From JAJZQH01 sp041658465 (GTDB lineage: Bacteria; UBA10199; 2-02-FULL-44-16; JAAZCA01), in contig JBBAAC010000115.1 in NCBI GenBank assembly GCA_041658465.1, forward strand, positions 1-7,680: 7,680 nt of DNA. Reading direction: 5' to 3'. The position numbers were made by a program, and so were the translations under genes. Below the pieces are notes generated by a model. The model did not search any database. It was not told the origin of the DNA and saw only the letters and a list, made by a program, of their open reading frames with translations. This document shows, piece by piece, positions 5,739 through 7,680 of this stretch. Within the stretch, counting starts at the first letter, position 1, and each line of letters opens with the position of its first letter.

Positions 5739-6707
5739 ATGCCGACCCGCAAAAAAAAGATTCGGAAATCAAAACCGGCCAGGGCCAAGCCCCGCAAGAA
5801 GGCCGCGCGCGGCGGTCCTGCCAAAAAGCCGAAGGCCGCGGCCGCTGCATGGCCCCCTCCTGAGAATCGCATCTGCTTCTTCGACCCGCTCGATCTGATC
5901 CGCCGTGTGCTCATGGCGCATGATATGCTCTTTCTGAGCAGGCAGGTGAGCTATCATATCGCGGCAGCTCCTGCCCTGCCAAAGGTCTGGGCAGACCCGA
6001 ATCAAATAGGCCTGGCCTTCACAAAACTCGTGGAGCAGCTCTTACGCCGCGCCCCCCGCGGCAGCCGCATTTTCATAAATCTCAAGGAATTCGCGTTGCG
6101 GAGCGGGCCCGGCGTCGAGCTGAGCATAGCCGGCGCAGACAAACACTTAAGCGATGAGGACGACAGCTCGGTGCTCACCGTCCTTTTCGAGAGGAAGGCC
6201 GAGGGTTCTCAGGGAATTTCGCTTGCCGAGTGCCGCGAGATAATTCACGGACAGCGCGGCCAGATGTGGGCGGACATCCCCAAGCACAATCATCCGACAT
6301 ACCACATTGTCCTGCCGGCATCGGAAGAGCCGGCGCAGCCAGCGCATGGGGGGCACCAGACGTTCAAGTACGATATCTCCATCAGCAACTACGCCATGGT
6401 GCGAAAACGCTTCGGCATCAAAAAGAGCGAGCACCTCGTGGAAGAAATCGAACGATACGTGCGGTCACTGGTGAGATATCCGATGGACATGGTGATGGCC
6501 ATGGGCGACAAGGGAATAATCACAGCGATATATGAGTCGCAGCAGGGCTCCGCGGAGTCCGTGGCAAGCCGCATATCGAAGCGCCTCGGCAAGGAGGAGT
6601 TCCGCATCGGCAGGAAACCCGTCGAGCTTTCCTTCCACTACCACCTCTCGCCGCTCCACGCCCGCGGCGGCCCGCGAGTAGAGACTCACCACAAGAGGAG
6701 CAGCTGA
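5739..6707 (+). CDS. Degenerate histidine-kinase-type ATPase fold with possible GGDEF-like C-terminal domain
   Basis: I do not recognise this 322-residue protein as a named family. Residues 1-37 are a Lys/Arg/Ala/Pro-rich tail like those of nucleic-acid-binding proteins. Residues 47-192 follow the order of a HATPase_c domain: DPLDLIRRVL, then LPKVWADPNQIGLAFTKLVEQLLRR where kinases have the N box, then GISLAECREIIHGQRGQMWA and TYHIVLP. The N-box asparagine and the DxGxG motif are absent and no phospho-accepting His region precedes it, so kinase activity is unlikely. Residues about 208-302 (NYAMVRKRFG, then VRSLVRYPMDMVMAMGDKG, then a final beta strand) have the spacing of a GGDEF domain, but GGDEF itself is replaced by AMGDKG. 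A signalling scaffold is the best guess. No strong ribosome site precedes the ATG. The acyltransferase gene follows after 4 bp. Confidence 0.75.
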   Translation: MPTRKKKIRKSKPARAKPRKKAARGGPAKKPKAAAAAWPPPENRICFFDPLDLIRRVLMAHDMLFLSRQVSYHIAAAPALPKVWADPNQIGLAFTKLVEQLLRRAPRGSRIFINLKEFALRSGPGVELSIAGADKHLSDEDDSSVLTVLFERKAEGSQGISLAECREIIHGQRGQMWADIPKHNHPTYHIVLPASEEPAQPAHGGHQTFKYDISISNYAMVRKRFGIKKSEHLVEEIERYVRSLVRYPMDMVMAMGDKGIITAIYESQQGSAESVASRISKRLGKEEFRIGRKPVELSFHYHLSPLHARGGPRVETHHKRSS

Positions 6708-6711
6708 AATC

Positions 6712-7680
6712 ATGGGATGGCCCGGGATCGTTGACGATATATTTGCCGTTCGGCCCTGGCTTTTGCCTTTTCTGGCAGCGCTCTATCTCGTGCCGATCCT
6801 CCGCATCGCCACTACGCCCTTTGAATACGGCGGACACATTTTTATGCGGATCAACCGCATATTCGGCAAGTGGGAACACATAGCGAGGCTTCCCAGGGAC
6901 TTCATCGCGGCCCCCTTGCTCTCCGCATTTGCTATCTGGAATATAATAAGGGCCTTCGAGCAGGGAGACCTGCAGCGCGGCGGCATTTCGCTGATAGCTG
7001 CGGCACTCGTCGCACTCTGCTTTTCGCAGCGTTCGTTCTGCAGGGAAGGACACCTCAAGCTTCTCGAGTTCGTGCGGCGCAACCCGGCCATGCACCCGCA
7101 GGAATTTTTCGATCATCTGTTCTGCACCTCCGGGGCGATCAGGCACAAGCTGCCCGAGCTGGCATTCAGAACGGTAGATCACAAGGATCTCGACTTCAGC
7201 TCAGGGGGCGGTTCCTCGTGGTCGTGGTGGCGGATGCTGGCCCTGGGCGCATGGAGCACCGCCTGGATCGCGAGGCTCTTGATCCGGGGCTCGAAATATT
7301 TCGGCGGCCCTGCCCTTAGGGAGATCGCCTCCGCGCTCGCGCTGATCTGGGCCGGCCGCGTGGCCCAGCTTTCGCGCTCCCATGTGGTAGTGGATGGCTG
7401 CGAGCGGCTGGAAAAGGACGCGGGGCTGGACATATTCCTCTTCACCCATGCCAGCTATCTCGACTTCGCGTTCGCAACGCTTGCGCTGGCCGCGAGGCCC
7501 CAGTCTGGTGAAGGGCCAACGCCCGGGCGATGCCTGCCGACTTTTCTGCTCGCAAAGGACCACTTCAAGGACAATCCGGTCTACTACAGGCTCCTGGGCA
7601 TAGGCCGCGCCGCCGAGGCGCTCGGCATGATCTTCGTGGAGCGGGGAGACAAGGCCGGCCGCGATCGGGCGAGGTTGGTC
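6712..7680 (+). CDS. PlsC-type acyltransferase (1-acylglycerol-phosphate acyltransferase-like), 5' part
   Basis: The frame is open from the ATG at 6712 to the end of the window (323 codons) and continues beyond it. Acyltransferase motif I, HxxxxD, is at residues 246-251 (HASYLD), and the substrate-binding motif GMIFVERGD is at 305-313 with Arg311. LAKDHFKDNP at 280-289 fits the segment between them. Proteins of this kind move acyl chains onto lysophosphatidate or related acceptors at the inner membrane. Unusually, about 240 residues precede motif I, with hydrophobic stretches near 16-30, 64-79 and 92-104 and a Gly/Ser/Trp-rich patch near 163-173, whereas ordinary PlsC has motif I close to its N-terminus. 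The layout therefore recalls longer PlsB-like proteins, and either is possible. AGGAG lies 11 bases before the start, and the preceding gene ends 4 bp upstream. Confidence 0.82.
   Translation, partial: MGWPGIVDDIFAVRPWLLPFLAALYLVPILRIATTPFEYGGHIFMRINRIFGKWEHIARLPRDFIAAPLLSAFAIWNIIRAFEQGDLQRGGISLIAAALVALCFSQRSFCREGHLKLLEFVRRNPAMHPQEFFDHLFCTSGAIRHKLPELAFRTVDHKDLDFSSGGGSSWSWWRMLALGAWSTAWIARLLIRGSKYFGGPALREIASALALIWAGRVAQLSRSHVVVDGCERLEKDAGLDIFLFTHASYLDFAFATLALAARPQSGEGPTPGRCLPTFLLAKDHFKDNPVYYRLLGIGRAAEALGMIFVERGDKAGRDRARLV

Noticed and set aside
6520..7182. Minus-strand frame of 220 codons
   Set aside because: It overlaps two supported plus-strand genes and its product shows no recognisable family features.

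Overview
The window looks like a chromosomal segment of an uncultured, GC-rich Gram-negative bacterium, most plausibly of a deltaproteobacterial-type lineage. The pointers are a subtilase whose C-terminus resembles a MYXO-CTERM sorting signal, a GlnB of proteobacterial type with the uridylylation tyrosine, and a type I glutamine synthetase with an adenylylation-type tyrosine. This placement is an inference from protein style only; no rRNA or other phylogenetic marker lies here.

Layout. 1-468 (+) is the 3' end of a secreted or surface-anchored subtilisin-like protease. 469-612 is non-coding and carries three tandem 13-bp palindromes just before an AAA+ ATPase of the archaeal-ATPase style (613-1746, +). 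The ATPase stop codon is overlapped by a broken remnant of a tyrosine recombinase (1743-1929), followed by an AT-rich gap; together these suggest an acquired segment. Next comes a minus-strand nitrogen-assimilation block read right to left: glnB (5013-4675), about 600 bp of non-coding, highly structured DNA, an Lrp/AsnC regulator (4066-3584), and glnA (3550-2138). The regulator and glnA are 33 bp apart and probably co-transcribed. The non-coding DNA between glnB and the regulator holds a REPIN-like pair of inverted repeats (4213-4295) and a second, much larger imperfect palindrome of about 317 bp (4334-4650).

5128-5666 is a tRNA-Pro(CGG) locus. It has one intact gene (5441-5519), a 99-bp upstream direct repeat ending in a truncated tRNA copy with a 27-bp hairpin insertion in its D loop, and a 19-bp duplication of the tRNA 3' end downstream after two GC-rich hairpins. 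The intact tRNA sits inside an unusually long 22-bp stem closed by a T-run.

5739-6707 (+) encodes a protein with a Lys/Arg/Ala-rich tail, a degenerate histidine-kinase-type ATPase fold and a possible GGDEF-like C-terminal domain that lacks the catalytic signature. It is followed 4 bp later by the start of a membrane-associated PlsC-type acyltransferase (6712 to beyond the window), probably in the same operon.

Functionally, GlnB and GlnA are the classical sensor and effector of nitrogen status, and the Lrp-family protein is well placed to control glnA directly. The most unusual material is non-coding: the two nested palindromic elements next to glnB, the tRNA-Pro repeat cluster, and the palindrome array in front of the ATPase. 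I found no CRISPR array, no complete insertion sequence and no recognisable defence system.
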